A stretch of 5,688 nucleotides of DNA from Patescibacteria group bacterium. Lineage in GTDB: Bacteria > Patescibacteriota > Patescibacteriia > Patescibacteriales > GWC2-42-12. This document shows positions 1 to 4,921 of this stretch, piece by piece. Location: NCBI GenBank assembly GCA_018827685.1, contig JAHJXD010000072.1:1-5688 (forward strand). Direction: 5' to 3'. Under the pieces are notes generated by a model. The model did not search any database, was not told the DNA's origin, and saw only the letters and a list, made by a program, of their open reading frames with translations. How positions within the stretch are numbered: the stretch's first letter is position 1; every line of letters starts with the position of its first letter. The position numbers and the translations under genes were made by a program.

Positions 1-913
1 AATAGCGATAAAGTCCGCCGCACTTGCCGCGCGAAAATTGCGCCGTGATCGCGCTTCCACATTCGCCGCAAGTCATTAGTCCGGTAAATGGAAAATCGTG
101 GCGTTGTTTTGATTTTCGCGGTTTTGCTTTACGGCGCAATATTTCCTGCACGGCTTCAAAAAGCGTTGCGGAAAGAATTGGCTCAAAGCGTCCTTCATGA
201 TATTCGCCCTTATGCTTTACTAAACCTAAATATGCTTGATTAGTGAGCATTCGTGAAATGGACGCTTTGGCAAGTGGCGTTCGGTGTCGGGTTTCCAAGC
301 CAAGTTCAGCCAAAAACTCCGCCAGACTTCCGAGCGTATGTTTTCCGGTAGCAAATTCCTCAAAAGCGCGAACAATAACTTTTGAAAGTGTCGGGTGCGG
401 TTCTATCGTTCGTGTTTTTGTGTTGTTCACATAACCGAACGGCGCTTTTGTTAGCCATTCGCCACGGCGGAGTTTTTGGCGAATACCGCGATTGATATTT
501 TCCACCAAGTTATCAGAGTAATATTTTGATTGACCGAACGCCACTTGCAACATAAACAACCCTTGCGGCGTGGGCTCAAACCAAAATGTCGGAAAGCGCA
601 AAGAAACTATTTTTTGCGTATCCACGAGATAGATAATTTTACCGCCGTCAACAGAATTACGAGCGAGGCGGTCTGGGTGCCATGATAAAATTCCAACGCC
701 GTCAGATTTTTCTATCTCGTTTATCATTTCCGCAAATTTTTCTCGCCCTGGTTTCTTTGCGCTTTTCGCCTCGGTAAATTCTGCAAGAATTTCCACATTT
801 TCTCTACGCGCGTATTCTCGCAATTCAAAAAGCTGTGCCTCAATGGACATTATCTGGTGGTCATCATCTTCTGTGGATTTACGAGCGTAGAGAAAATATT
901 TTGGTTTGAGCAT
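1..913 (-). CDS. Large serine recombinase, N-terminal 304 residues (partial)
   Basis: Site-specific DNA recombinase of the resolvase/invertase superfamily, running off the left edge so that its C-terminus is missing. Residues 6-14 read FLYARKSTE, giving the catalytic Ser13 with Arg11. The second arginine motif DRLARN lies at about 81-86. Residues 1-140 form the catalytic domain. The long helix and the Recombinase domain follow (about 150-260, with KAPFGYV near 156-162 and ISRMLTNQAYLG near 219-230). A zinc beta-ribbon begins at about 278-286 (LMTCGECGS, first Cys pair visible). This domain order is that of the large serine recombinases, which integrate, excise or invert DNA through a 5'-phosphoserine intermediate. 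The ATG at 911-913 fits the family N-terminus, but no Shine-Dalgarno sequence is visible upstream. The gene is divergent from the pyr cassette; its start lies 127 bp from the nearer 140-bp repeat. Whether this enzyme acts on those repeats cannot be told from sequence. Confidence 0.93.
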   Translation of the reverse strand, partial: MLKPKYFLYARKSTEDDDHQIMSIEAQLFELREYARRENVEILAEFTEAKSAKKPGREKFAEMINEIEKSDGVGILSWHPDRLARNSVDGGKIIYLVDTQKIVSLRFPTFWFEPTPQGLFMLQVAFGQSKYYSDNLVENINRGIRQKLRRGEWLTKAPFGYVNNTKTRTIEPHPTLSKVIVRAFEEFATGKHTLGSLAEFLAELGLETRHRTPLAKASISRMLTNQAYLGLVKHKGEYHEGRFEPILSATLFEAVQEILRRKAKPRKSKQRHDFPFTGLMTCGECGSAITAQFSRGKCGGLYRY

Positions 914-1040
914 AATTTTGTTATTTAATTTTAGATGCGAATAATTTTTTAATTTTTTGGCTGAATTTACTGCGAGCCGCGCCCGCAGGCGCGGCGAGCA
1001 AACTTCTTTTTCCACTTCCGAAAATTTGCAAAATTTCTCT
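914..1040. other. Intergenic region upstream of the recombinase gene
   Basis: The part next to the recombinase start (914-960) is AT-rich and shows no convincing -35/-10 pair on the minus strand. The middle holds a GC-rich hairpin, listed separately. A possible rightward promoter straddles the left repeat edge: TTGCAA at 1026-1031, a 17-bp spacer, and TATTCT at 1049-1054, the latter inside the repeat. The right repeat copy has no equivalent -35, so this promoter is weakly supported. Confidence 0.4.
971..1000. repeat. GC-rich hairpin (REP-like palindrome)
   Basis: GCCGCGCC at 976-983 pairs perfectly with GGCGCGGC at 988-995 around the loop CGCA. The stem continues through a tandem G-A mismatch to TGC (971-973) and GCA (998-1000). 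It stands in AT-rich sequence between the recombinase gene and the 140-bp repeat. There is no U-run on either side, so it does not look like an intrinsic terminator. It may be a dispersed palindromic element or a protein site. Confidence 0.6.
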
Positions 1041-1180
1041 TGGTGGGATATTCTAAATGTAGCGCGAACTCATTTTGAAAAAGATTTCAGAAATCCGCTC
1101 GGGCGGGGCGGGAAGAAAAAGGGGTGTGGGGGAAAATGAATTCCCGCCCCGCCCTCGCTTCCCGAAAAAATTTCGCGGCG
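1041..1180 (+). repeat. 140-bp perfect inverted repeat, left copy
   Basis: Compared base by base, 1041-1180 is the exact reverse complement of 3184-3323 over all 140 positions. The match ends sharply: 1040 is T against A, and 1181 is A against T. The two copies bracket 2003 bp holding the pyr cassette. Each copy contains a 14-bp GC-rich stem (here 1101-1114 with 1141-1154) and a run of five G-tracts (1101-1132). Short ORFs cross the repeat in several frames, but they are low-complexity Gly/Lys/Arg/Pro strings with no ribosome binding site, so I treat it as non-coding. Confidence 0.95.
1101..1154 (+). other. Hairpin and potential G-quadruplex inside left repeat
   Basis: The arms at 1101-1114 and 1141-1154 are perfectly complementary (14 bp, mostly G-C) around a 26-nt loop. 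The same strand carries five G-tracts at 1101-1103, 1105-1108, 1110-1112, 1121-1124 and 1128-1132, with linkers of 1, 1, 8 and 3 nt. This fits a G-quadruplex pattern, so a quadruplex could compete with the hairpin. Confidence 0.6.
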
Positions 1181-1252
1181 AATTAAAGGAAAAAATTCTC
1201 ATTTTGGTTTATTGCAGAAATTCTGACGAGTTTCTGTTTTTTGTTTTTACTC

Positions 1253-1281
1253 TTGCATTTTTAACCATTTTATTGTAATTT
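1253..1281 (+). promoter_or_regulatory. Weak candidate promoter for the pyr cassette
   Basis: TTGCAT at 1253-1258 is separated by 17 bp from TAATTT at 1276-1281. The -10 is poor, but this is the best pair between the left repeat and the first cassette gene. The surrounding DNA (1181-1280) is AT-rich like the host genes and unlike the cassette. Confidence 0.3.
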
Positions 1282-1284
1282 ATG

Positions 1285-1312
1285 TTAAGGAGGTCAAGCT
1301 AACACTTGGCTT
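1285..1312 (+). promoter_or_regulatory. Strong Shine-Dalgarno without a gene, followed by a hairpin
   Basis: TTAAGGAGGT at 1285-1294 is fully complementary to the 16S rRNA 3' end. The starts behind it (TTG at 1306 and 1316) reach a stop within a few codons. Immediately after it, AAGCTAA (1296-1302) can pair with TTGGCTT (1306-1312) around a CAC loop, with one T-G wobble. An ATG at 1282 overlaps it and encodes only MLRRSS before TAA at 1300-1302. It may be a leader element or a remnant of a lost first gene. Confidence 0.35.
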
Positions 1313-1342
1313 AATTTGTACCCTGAAAATTAAACACGGGAG

Positions 1343-1585
1343 GTGGTTGGTCGTCCAATCGTGAGATTACTGAAGCTTTACGATAAAGTTTCCAACCTCA
1401 TGGACGGCGTGTGGATGTCGGACGAAAAATGGAATACGCAATACGTTCCTTACGTGTTGCAACTCGCAACTGATGTTGAAAAGAATTACGGCGATCTAAA
1501 CATTGTCCGGGTGTCCCGGGCAGTCGCCGTGGTTCGTCCAACATCTAACCCATCGGGCTCAGCCCGGAAAGGAGAGTCGTCATGA
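1343..1585 (+). CDS. Small protein of unknown function upstream of the pyrE-like gene
   Basis: I do not recognise this 74-80 residue product. The central part (LLKLYDKVSNLMDGVW, then KWNTQYVPYVLQLA) reads like a real helical soluble protein, with no signal peptide or membrane segment. The last 25 or so residues are Val/Arg/Ser-rich and look less protein-like. Its TGA (1583-1585) overlaps the ATG of the next gene as ATGA, the same arrangement as between the next two genes, and that supports a translated, coupled ORF. The start is unsure: GTG at 1343 overlaps the GGGAGG at 1338-1343, while GTG at 1361 lies too far from it for normal spacing. Two short hairpins fall inside its 3' part (1507-1519 and 1554-1566). 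The alternative is that the stretch is a structured leader of the pyr genes and not a gene. Confidence 0.5.
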   Translation: MVGRPIVRLLKLYDKVSNLMDGVWMSDEKWNTQYVPYVLQLATDVEKNYGDLNIVRVSRAVAVVRPTSNPSGSARKGESS

Positions 1586-2343
1586 TCAGTAATACTACAC
1601 TCGATCGGCTGGCCCTTGAGGTTTTGAGGGCCGACGCACTGGAACTGAGAGCGGTCCCCAAAAAGGTGACCAACGAGGAGGTGGCAAGTCTGCCCCTCAA
1701 TCAACAGCCGTTTCTGTACGCCTCGGGCAACTGGGGCCCCGGCTACCTCATGGTGAAGGGTCTGGTCGGCAATAAACCGCTGATCAGGTGTCTCGGCCGC
1801 TATCTGGCACTTGAGATCGCCGAGAAATGGCCGACCGGAATCGATTTCGTTGCTGGTAATGTTACCGGTGGCATGATTCCTGGCTGGCTCATCAGCGAAG
1901 AGCTGGAAGTTCTTCTCGGCAAGCGGACGCCATTCGTTTACATCCGCGAGCTTCGAAAGACCGGCGGTCAGAAGGAACTCATCACCGGCTACCAAAAGAA
2001 TCGGGAGATCGTTCCCGGCGCTAGCGGCTTGGACATGGAGGAGCTTGTCAACTTCGCCCAGACCATTGCCAACGGTGCGATTTGTCTGCGGGAAGCGGGA
2101 TTCACCTGCACGAAGGGTGCCTGTATTCTTTATTACGACAATCCCGTCGCCAACAGAGATCTGGCCGAAGCCGGTATCGAGATGGTCTCGTTGCTGACCC
2201 TTCCGAGGGTCATCGACGTGGCCGATCAGTCTGGCACGCACCCCCAAGAGCTCTTGGCTGACTACCGCGAGTTCCTGAAAAATCCGCTGCAGTGGCAGGC
2301 CGATCGCGGTCTGACTCACGTTGAGAGGGGAGGCACGAAATGA
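1582..2343 (+). CDS. pyrE: Orotate phosphoribosyltransferase-like protein
   Basis: The family makes OMP from orotate and PRPP in the cytoplasm, the fifth step of pyrimidine synthesis. The 253-residue product (bacterial enzymes are usually about 180-230) shows the OPRT core: DFVAGNVTGGMIPG at 88-101, then FVYIRELRKTGG at 118-129 and ELITG at 132-136, matching the family's YxRKxxKxHG...EG stretch but without the His. The PRPP-loop strand is recognisable at 151-157 (DMEELVN), with acidic residues Glu153 and Glu154, but the usual Thr-Thr-Gly after it is replaced by Asn-Phe-Ala. The ATG at 1582 is chosen because AAAGGAG at 1568-1574 lies 7 nt upstream. It overlaps both neighbours by ATGA, so translation is probably coupled. 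Codon use is G/C-ending, unlike gdhA and dus, which suggests transfer. Fold assignment is good; catalytic function is inferred from the pyrF-like neighbour. Confidence 0.8.
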   Translation: MISNTTLDRLALEVLRADALELRAVPKKVTNEEVASLPLNQQPFLYASGNWGPGYLMVKGLVGNKPLIRCLGRYLALEIAEKWPTGIDFVAGNVTGGMIPGWLISEELEVLLGKRTPFVYIRELRKTGGQKELITGYQKNREIVPGASGLDMEELVNFAQTIANGAICLREAGFTCTKGACILYYDNPVANRDLAEAGIEMVSLLTLPRVIDVADQSGTHPQELLADYREFLKNPLQWQADRGLTHVERGGTK

Positions 2344-3032
2344 AAAGTCCATTTCTTTTCGTGGCACTCGACGACCTCGGCAACAAGGAACAGGAAACTC
2401 TGGAGGCGGTCCAAGAATTGGATCAAGTGTCCGGCAATTTCGGATACAAGATCAACCTTGACTGCCTAATGTCTGAAGGCGTCCGTGCGACCATCCGCAA
2501 ATTGCCGGCTTCACGCCCGATTTTTGCCGATACCAAAACATGGAACGGCAAGCGGACAGTGACCGATCTTGCTAAGATGCTGGTTGATGCCGGCGTGGAT
2601 TACTTCAATGTTTGGATTCAGGCGGATGATCAGCTCACTGGCGCGGTCAAGGCCACCGAAGGATCAAAGACCAAAATCCTCGGAGTGACCGTACTCACTC
2701 ATTACAGCGATGACTGGTGCAGGATGTATTTCCGTCGTTCGCTTGAGGAAACGGTCGTATTCCTTACTCAGCGAGCCAAGGATCTCGGACTGCACGGCGT
2801 CGTTTTGCCGGGAACCTGCTTGATCGTGGTCAAAGATAGCGATCGGATCAAGACCGTGCCTGGAATTCGCATGGAGGATTTCAAGGATGACAGGCACAAA
2901 CAGGAGGTCACTCCCGAACTCGCAGCTCAAAACGGAGCGGACATAGTCGTGTGCGGAAGCCCGATCATGAAGGTTTCCGACAAGGCGAGTGCGCTTCATC
3001 AGGTTCTTTCGCGATTGACTATCGCACCGTGA
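2340..3032 (+). CDS. pyrF: Orotidine 5'-phosphate decarboxylase / HUMPS-family protein
   Basis: A 230-residue TIM-barrel protein of the OMP decarboxylase superfamily, whose best-known members convert OMP to UMP. Barrel-strand motifs appear in order: FVALDD (7-12), YKIN with Lys37, DTKTWN (64-69), LGVTVLTH (114-121), VVLPGT (154-159), PGIR (174-177) and DIVVCGSPI (201-209). Length is typical. Two signature positions differ. The second Asp of the catalytic DxKxxD is Asn69, and the Arg of the phosphate-binding G-R-x-I motif is Ser207 (GSPI). It may therefore be a specialised CPR subfamily or act on another sugar phosphate. The ATG at 2340 follows GAGGGGAGG (2325-2333) and overlaps the pyrE-like stop as ATGA. 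It is the last gene before a terminator and shares the GC-rich codon use of the gene before it. Confidence 0.82.
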   Translation: MKSPFLFVALDDLGNKEQETLEAVQELDQVSGNFGYKINLDCLMSEGVRATIRKLPASRPIFADTKTWNGKRTVTDLAKMLVDAGVDYFNVWIQADDQLTGAVKATEGSKTKILGVTVLTHYSDDWCRMYFRRSLEETVVFLTQRAKDLGLHGVVLPGTCLIVVKDSDRIKTVPGIRMEDFKDDRHKQEVTPELAAQNGADIVVCGSPIMKVSDKASALHQVLSRLTIAP

Positions 3033-3046
3033 ATAACAAGAGGTCC

Positions 3047-3082
3047 AGCGGCACCTCGTCATCAAGACAAAGCCGCTTTTTT
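3047..3082 (+). terminator. Rho-independent terminator after the pyr cassette
   Basis: AGCGGC (3047-3052) pairs with GCCGCT (3072-3077), followed by a six-T run (3077-3082), 15 bp after the pyrF-like stop. The loop is long (19 nt). A competing stem, GAGGT with ACCTC, starts at about 3040. The U-run and location make it a likely end of the operon. Confidence 0.6.
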
Positions 3083-3108
3083 CTTTGCCGAAAATTTTTC
3101 CTTTAAAT

Positions 3109-3136
3109 CAGAAAATTTTGTTTGAAAAATTTTCTG
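3109..3136. repeat. 11-bp stem hairpin overlapping a -35 box
   Basis: CAGAAAATTTT at 3109-3119 is the exact reverse complement of 3126-3136, around a 6-nt loop. It covers the TTGAAA of the promoter at 3122-3150. It is the first of three consecutive palindromes between the terminator and the right repeat. Confidence 0.6.
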
Positions 3137-3150
3137 AAATGAGTTATAAT
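3122..3150 (+). promoter_or_regulatory. Strong sigma70-type promoter pointing right, out of the cassette
   Basis: TTGAAA at 3122-3127, a 17-bp spacer and a consensus TATAAT at 3145-3150 make this the best promoter in the window. It lies after the pyr terminator and 34 bp before the right 140-bp repeat. The first sizeable gene in its path is gdhA, 379 bp away, so its transcript would carry the repeat and the 3324-3528 region as a long leader. It is inside the segment bounded by the inverted repeats, so its direction would change if that segment inverted. Confidence 0.7.
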
Positions 3151-3159
3151 TAACTCATT
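3138..3159. promoter_or_regulatory. Dyad operator-like palindrome over the -10 box
   Basis: AATGAGTTA (3138-3146) and TAACTCATT (3151-3159) are a perfect 9-bp inverted repeat around TAAT, overlapping the TATAAT. Its size and place fit a dimeric repressor site. The half-site AATGAGTT recurs in the right repeat near 3289-3296 and, inverted, in the left repeat near 1068-1075. Confidence 0.5.
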
Positions 3160-3165
3160 AAAGGA

Positions 3166-3180
3166 TTTGAAATTTTCAAA
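3166..3180. repeat. Short palindrome next to the right repeat
   Basis: TTTGAAA, a single T and TTTCAAA form a perfect 7-bp dyad that ends 3 bp before the right 140-bp repeat begins. It is the third palindrome in the cluster at 3109-3180. AT-rich sequence makes a chance dyad of this size fairly easy. Confidence 0.4.
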
Positions 3181-3183
3181 GAA

Positions 3184-3323
3184 CGCCGCGAAATTTTTTC
3201 GGGAAGCGAGGGCGGGGCGGGAATTCATTTTCCCCCACACCCCTTTTTCTTCCCGCCCCGCCCGAGCGGATTTCTGAAATCTTTTTCAAAATGAGTTCGC
3301 GCTACATTTAGAATATCCCACCA
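3184..3323 (-). repeat. 140-bp perfect inverted repeat, right copy
   Basis: Exact reverse complement of 1041-1180 with no mismatch or indel. The stem arms are at 3210-3223 and 3250-3263, and the G-tracts lie on the minus strand between 3232 and 3263. The flanks differ from those of the left copy on both sides, and no target-site duplication is seen outside the pair. Perfect identity means either recent duplication, ongoing exchange between copies, or a copy error in assembly. Confidence 0.95.
3210..3263 (-). other. Hairpin and potential G-quadruplex inside right repeat
   Basis: This is the mirror of the 1101-1154 structure, with the G-rich strand on the minus strand. In a transcript from the 3122-3150 promoter it would form a 14-bp GC-rich hairpin. 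That hairpin is followed by GAGCGG and mixed sequence and not by an immediate U-run, so it is at best an imperfect terminator or pause site before gdhA. Confidence 0.55.
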
Positions 3324-3528
3324 TATTGAATTTGTCGCCTCGTCTTTATACTAAAAATGTTTGGCATTCTATCTAAAAACCACAAACACGATATTCTACA
3401 AATTATCAATACGATTATAAAATAATCTAAACAGGCGCTTAAAGAAATTACTAAAACTGGCGGCGCCAGACCCCCTTAAAAGGTAGCCTGCGGCAGAGAC
3501 CGCAGTGTGAAATTATTATAAAAAATTT
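3324..3528 (+). other. gdhA upstream region with two hairpins
   Basis: The first half is AT-rich. A possible promoter, TTGAAT (3326-3331) with TATACT (3347-3352), has a short 15-bp spacer. The second half contains CTGGCG/CGCCAG (3457-3462 and 3464-3469) and CTGCGG/CCGCAG around CAGAGA (3488-3493 and 3500-3505). TATAAA at 3517-3522 ends 6 bp before the gdhA ATG and could drive a leaderless gdhA transcript, but no -35 is visible. The hairpins suggest a structured leader or the end of a degraded small gene. Confidence 0.4.
3357..3479 (+). pseudogene. Possible small gene interrupted by one TAA
   Basis: From ATG 3357 the frame encodes a 22-residue peptide starting MFGILSKNHKHD, then TAA at 3423-3425. 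The same frame then reads a further 17 residues, SKQALKEITKTGGARPP, to TAA at 3477-3479. The two halves together look like one short lysine-rich helical protein in which a single codon (for example GAA) became a stop. There is no Shine-Dalgarno sequence, and I recognise no family. A chance open stretch is equally possible. Confidence 0.25.
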
Positions 3529-4770
3529 ATGTCCAAACAATTTAATGAAGTTATTGATCAATTAAACAAGACTTGCAAGATTATGAATGTTGATAATAAT
3601 GAACTAGAAATTTTAAGAAAACCGGATAGAATAATTGAAATATCTTTGCCAGTATTAATGGATAACGGGCGCGTTAAAGTATTTACTGGTTTTCGCGTGC
3701 AATATAATAATATTCGCGGACCATATAAAGGTGGCATTCGTTTTCATCCAAAAGTTAATTTAGATGAAGTTAAATCTTTAGCTTTTTGGATGACCATAAA
3801 ATGTGCTGTTGCCAACATACCTTATGGCGGCGGCAAAGGCGGAGTAATAGTTGATGTTAAAAAATTAAGTCAAGGCGAATTGGAACGATTATCAAGAGCT
3901 TACGCAAGAGGATTTGCTGATTTTATCGGGCCGCTCAAAGATGTGCCTGCTCCAGATGTTTATACTAATCCGCAAATTATGGCATGGATAATGGATGAAT
4001 ATAGCCGTATTAAAGGCGAAAACACGCCAGGAGTGGTTACTGGCAAGCCAGTTGAAATTAATGGCTCCTTAGGCAGAGACACAGCAACAAGTTTAGGCGG
4101 ATTTTTTGTTTTTGAACAAGTGCTGGACAAAATGAAAATAAAAAAAAATCAAATTAATTTAGCAGTTCAAGGATTTGGAAATGTAGGAATGAACTTTGCT
4201 TTAATTGCTTATAACGCAGGATATAAAATCACAGCTGTTTCAGATTCTAAGGGCGCTATATATAATGAAAAAGGATTAAACATAAAAGAAGTTGTATCGC
4301 ATAAACAAATTACCGGCAGTGTAATAAATTTTAAAAACGCAAAAAATATTACTAATGAAAAATTATTAGAATTGCCAAATGAAATTTTGATTCCAGCAGC
4401 TTTAGAAAACGCGATTAACAAAAAAAATGCCAACAAAATCAAAGCAAAAATAATTCTTGAATTAGGAAATGGACCAGTTACTCAAGAAGCAGAAATTAAA
4501 TTGCAAAAAAAACATATTTTAATAATTCCCGATGTTTTAGCTAATTCTGGAGGAGTGATTGTTTCTTATTTTGAGTGGGTGCAAAATTTAACCAATTATT
4601 ATTGGGAGCAAACAAAAGTAGAGGCTGATTTAAAAAAACAAATTATAAACGCGTTCAAAATAGTTTGGCAAATAATGGAAAGTCAAAACAATAATGACAT
4701 GAGGACAGCAGCCTATATAGTAGGCATTAGAAGACTTGTAAATGCATTGAAAATAAGAGGAATAAAATAG
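3529..4770 (+). CDS. gdhA: Glutamate dehydrogenase (Glu/Leu/Phe/Val dehydrogenase family)
   Basis: Cytoplasmic enzyme interconverting glutamate with 2-oxoglutarate and ammonia using NAD(P), linking nitrogen and carbon metabolism. At 413 residues it has the normal length of the hexameric class. The N-terminal dimerisation/substrate domain has GPYKGGIRFHP (64-74), with Lys67, Lys91 and the catalytic Lys103 in YGGGKGG, and Asp143 in VPAPD. The spacing (24, 12 and 40 residues) equals that of the clostridial Lys89, Lys113, Lys125 and Asp165. The Rossmann domain has the dinucleotide loop GFGNVG (215-220) and VSDSKG (237-242). The conserved C-terminal NSGGVIVSYFEWVQN stretch is at 339-353. Cofactor preference is not clear. 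ATG 3529 has no Shine-Dalgarno sequence; the upstream TATAAA suggests leaderless translation. Codon use is strongly A/T-ending, in contrast to the pyr cassette. It is intact and followed by a separate promoter for dus. Confidence 0.96.
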   Translation: MSKQFNEVIDQLNKTCKIMNVDNNELEILRKPDRIIEISLPVLMDNGRVKVFTGFRVQYNNIRGPYKGGIRFHPKVNLDEVKSLAFWMTIKCAVANIPYGGGKGGVIVDVKKLSQGELERLSRAYARGFADFIGPLKDVPAPDVYTNPQIMAWIMDEYSRIKGENTPGVVTGKPVEINGSLGRDTATSLGGFFVFEQVLDKMKIKKNQINLAVQGFGNVGMNFALIAYNAGYKITAVSDSKGAIYNEKGLNIKEVVSHKQITGSVINFKNAKNITNEKLLELPNEILIPAALENAINKKNANKIKAKIILELGNGPVTQEAEIKLQKKHILIIPDVLANSGGVIVSYFEWVQNLTNYYWEQTKVEADLKKQIINAFKIVWQIMESQNNNDMRTAAYIVGIRRLVNALKIRGIK

Positions 4771-4800
4771 TTTTTTAGTTTGTAGCTTTTTAGTTTGTAG
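4771..4800. repeat. Two tandem 15-bp repeats
   Basis: TTTTTTAGTTTGTAG (4771-4785) is followed directly by CTTTTTAGTTTGTAG (4786-4800), differing at one base. It begins right after the gdhA stop codon. The rest of the spacer up to 4900 is very AT-rich, and I see no clear intrinsic terminator for gdhA. Confidence 0.75.
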
Positions 4801-4904
4801 GAAAATGATAAACAATAAAAAAATCGAAAATTAAAAATTAAAAGTCAAAATTACAAAAAGTGTAAAATGAAATTTGTATTTTTAATATTTCACTCCACTT
4901 ACAA

Positions 4905-4913
4905 TGTTATAAT
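4905..4913 (+). promoter_or_regulatory. Extended -10 promoter of the dus gene
   Basis: TG at 4905-4906 lies one base before a consensus TATAAT (4908-4913), giving an extended -10 element. No good -35 is visible. The expected transcription start, near 4920, is almost at the ATG at 4922, so the message would have little or no leader. This agrees with the missing Shine-Dalgarno sequence. Confidence 0.6.
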
Positions 4914-4921
4914 GCGTTTTT

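Noticed and set aside
243..434. Plus-strand ORF of 63 codons at the left
   Set aside because: It lies inside the serine recombinase gene, on the opposite strand.
957..1278. Two short plus-strand ORFs across the left repeat
   Set aside because: Low-complexity Gly/Lys/Arg translation made by the G-rich repeat. The frames differ, and there is no ribosome binding site.
1486..2367. 293-codon open frame on the minus strand opposite the pyrE-like gene
   Set aside because: It is antisense to a gene with clear OPRT motifs. GC-rich codons on the other strand leave it open by chance, and its translation shows no known motif.
2664..3065. 133-codon minus-strand open frame over the pyrF-like gene
   Set aside because: Shadow of the decarboxylase gene, which has its barrel motifs in the plus frame. 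It has no ribosome binding site or recognisable domain.
3167..3280. TTG-start ORF after the strong promoter, running into the right repeat
   Set aside because: The AAAGGA is only one base from the TTG, too close for use. The product is a low-complexity translation of the repeat.
1041..3323. Classical composite transposon or IS element
   Set aside because: No transposase is encoded between the repeats. The repeats hold no IS gene, and no target-site duplication flanks the pair.
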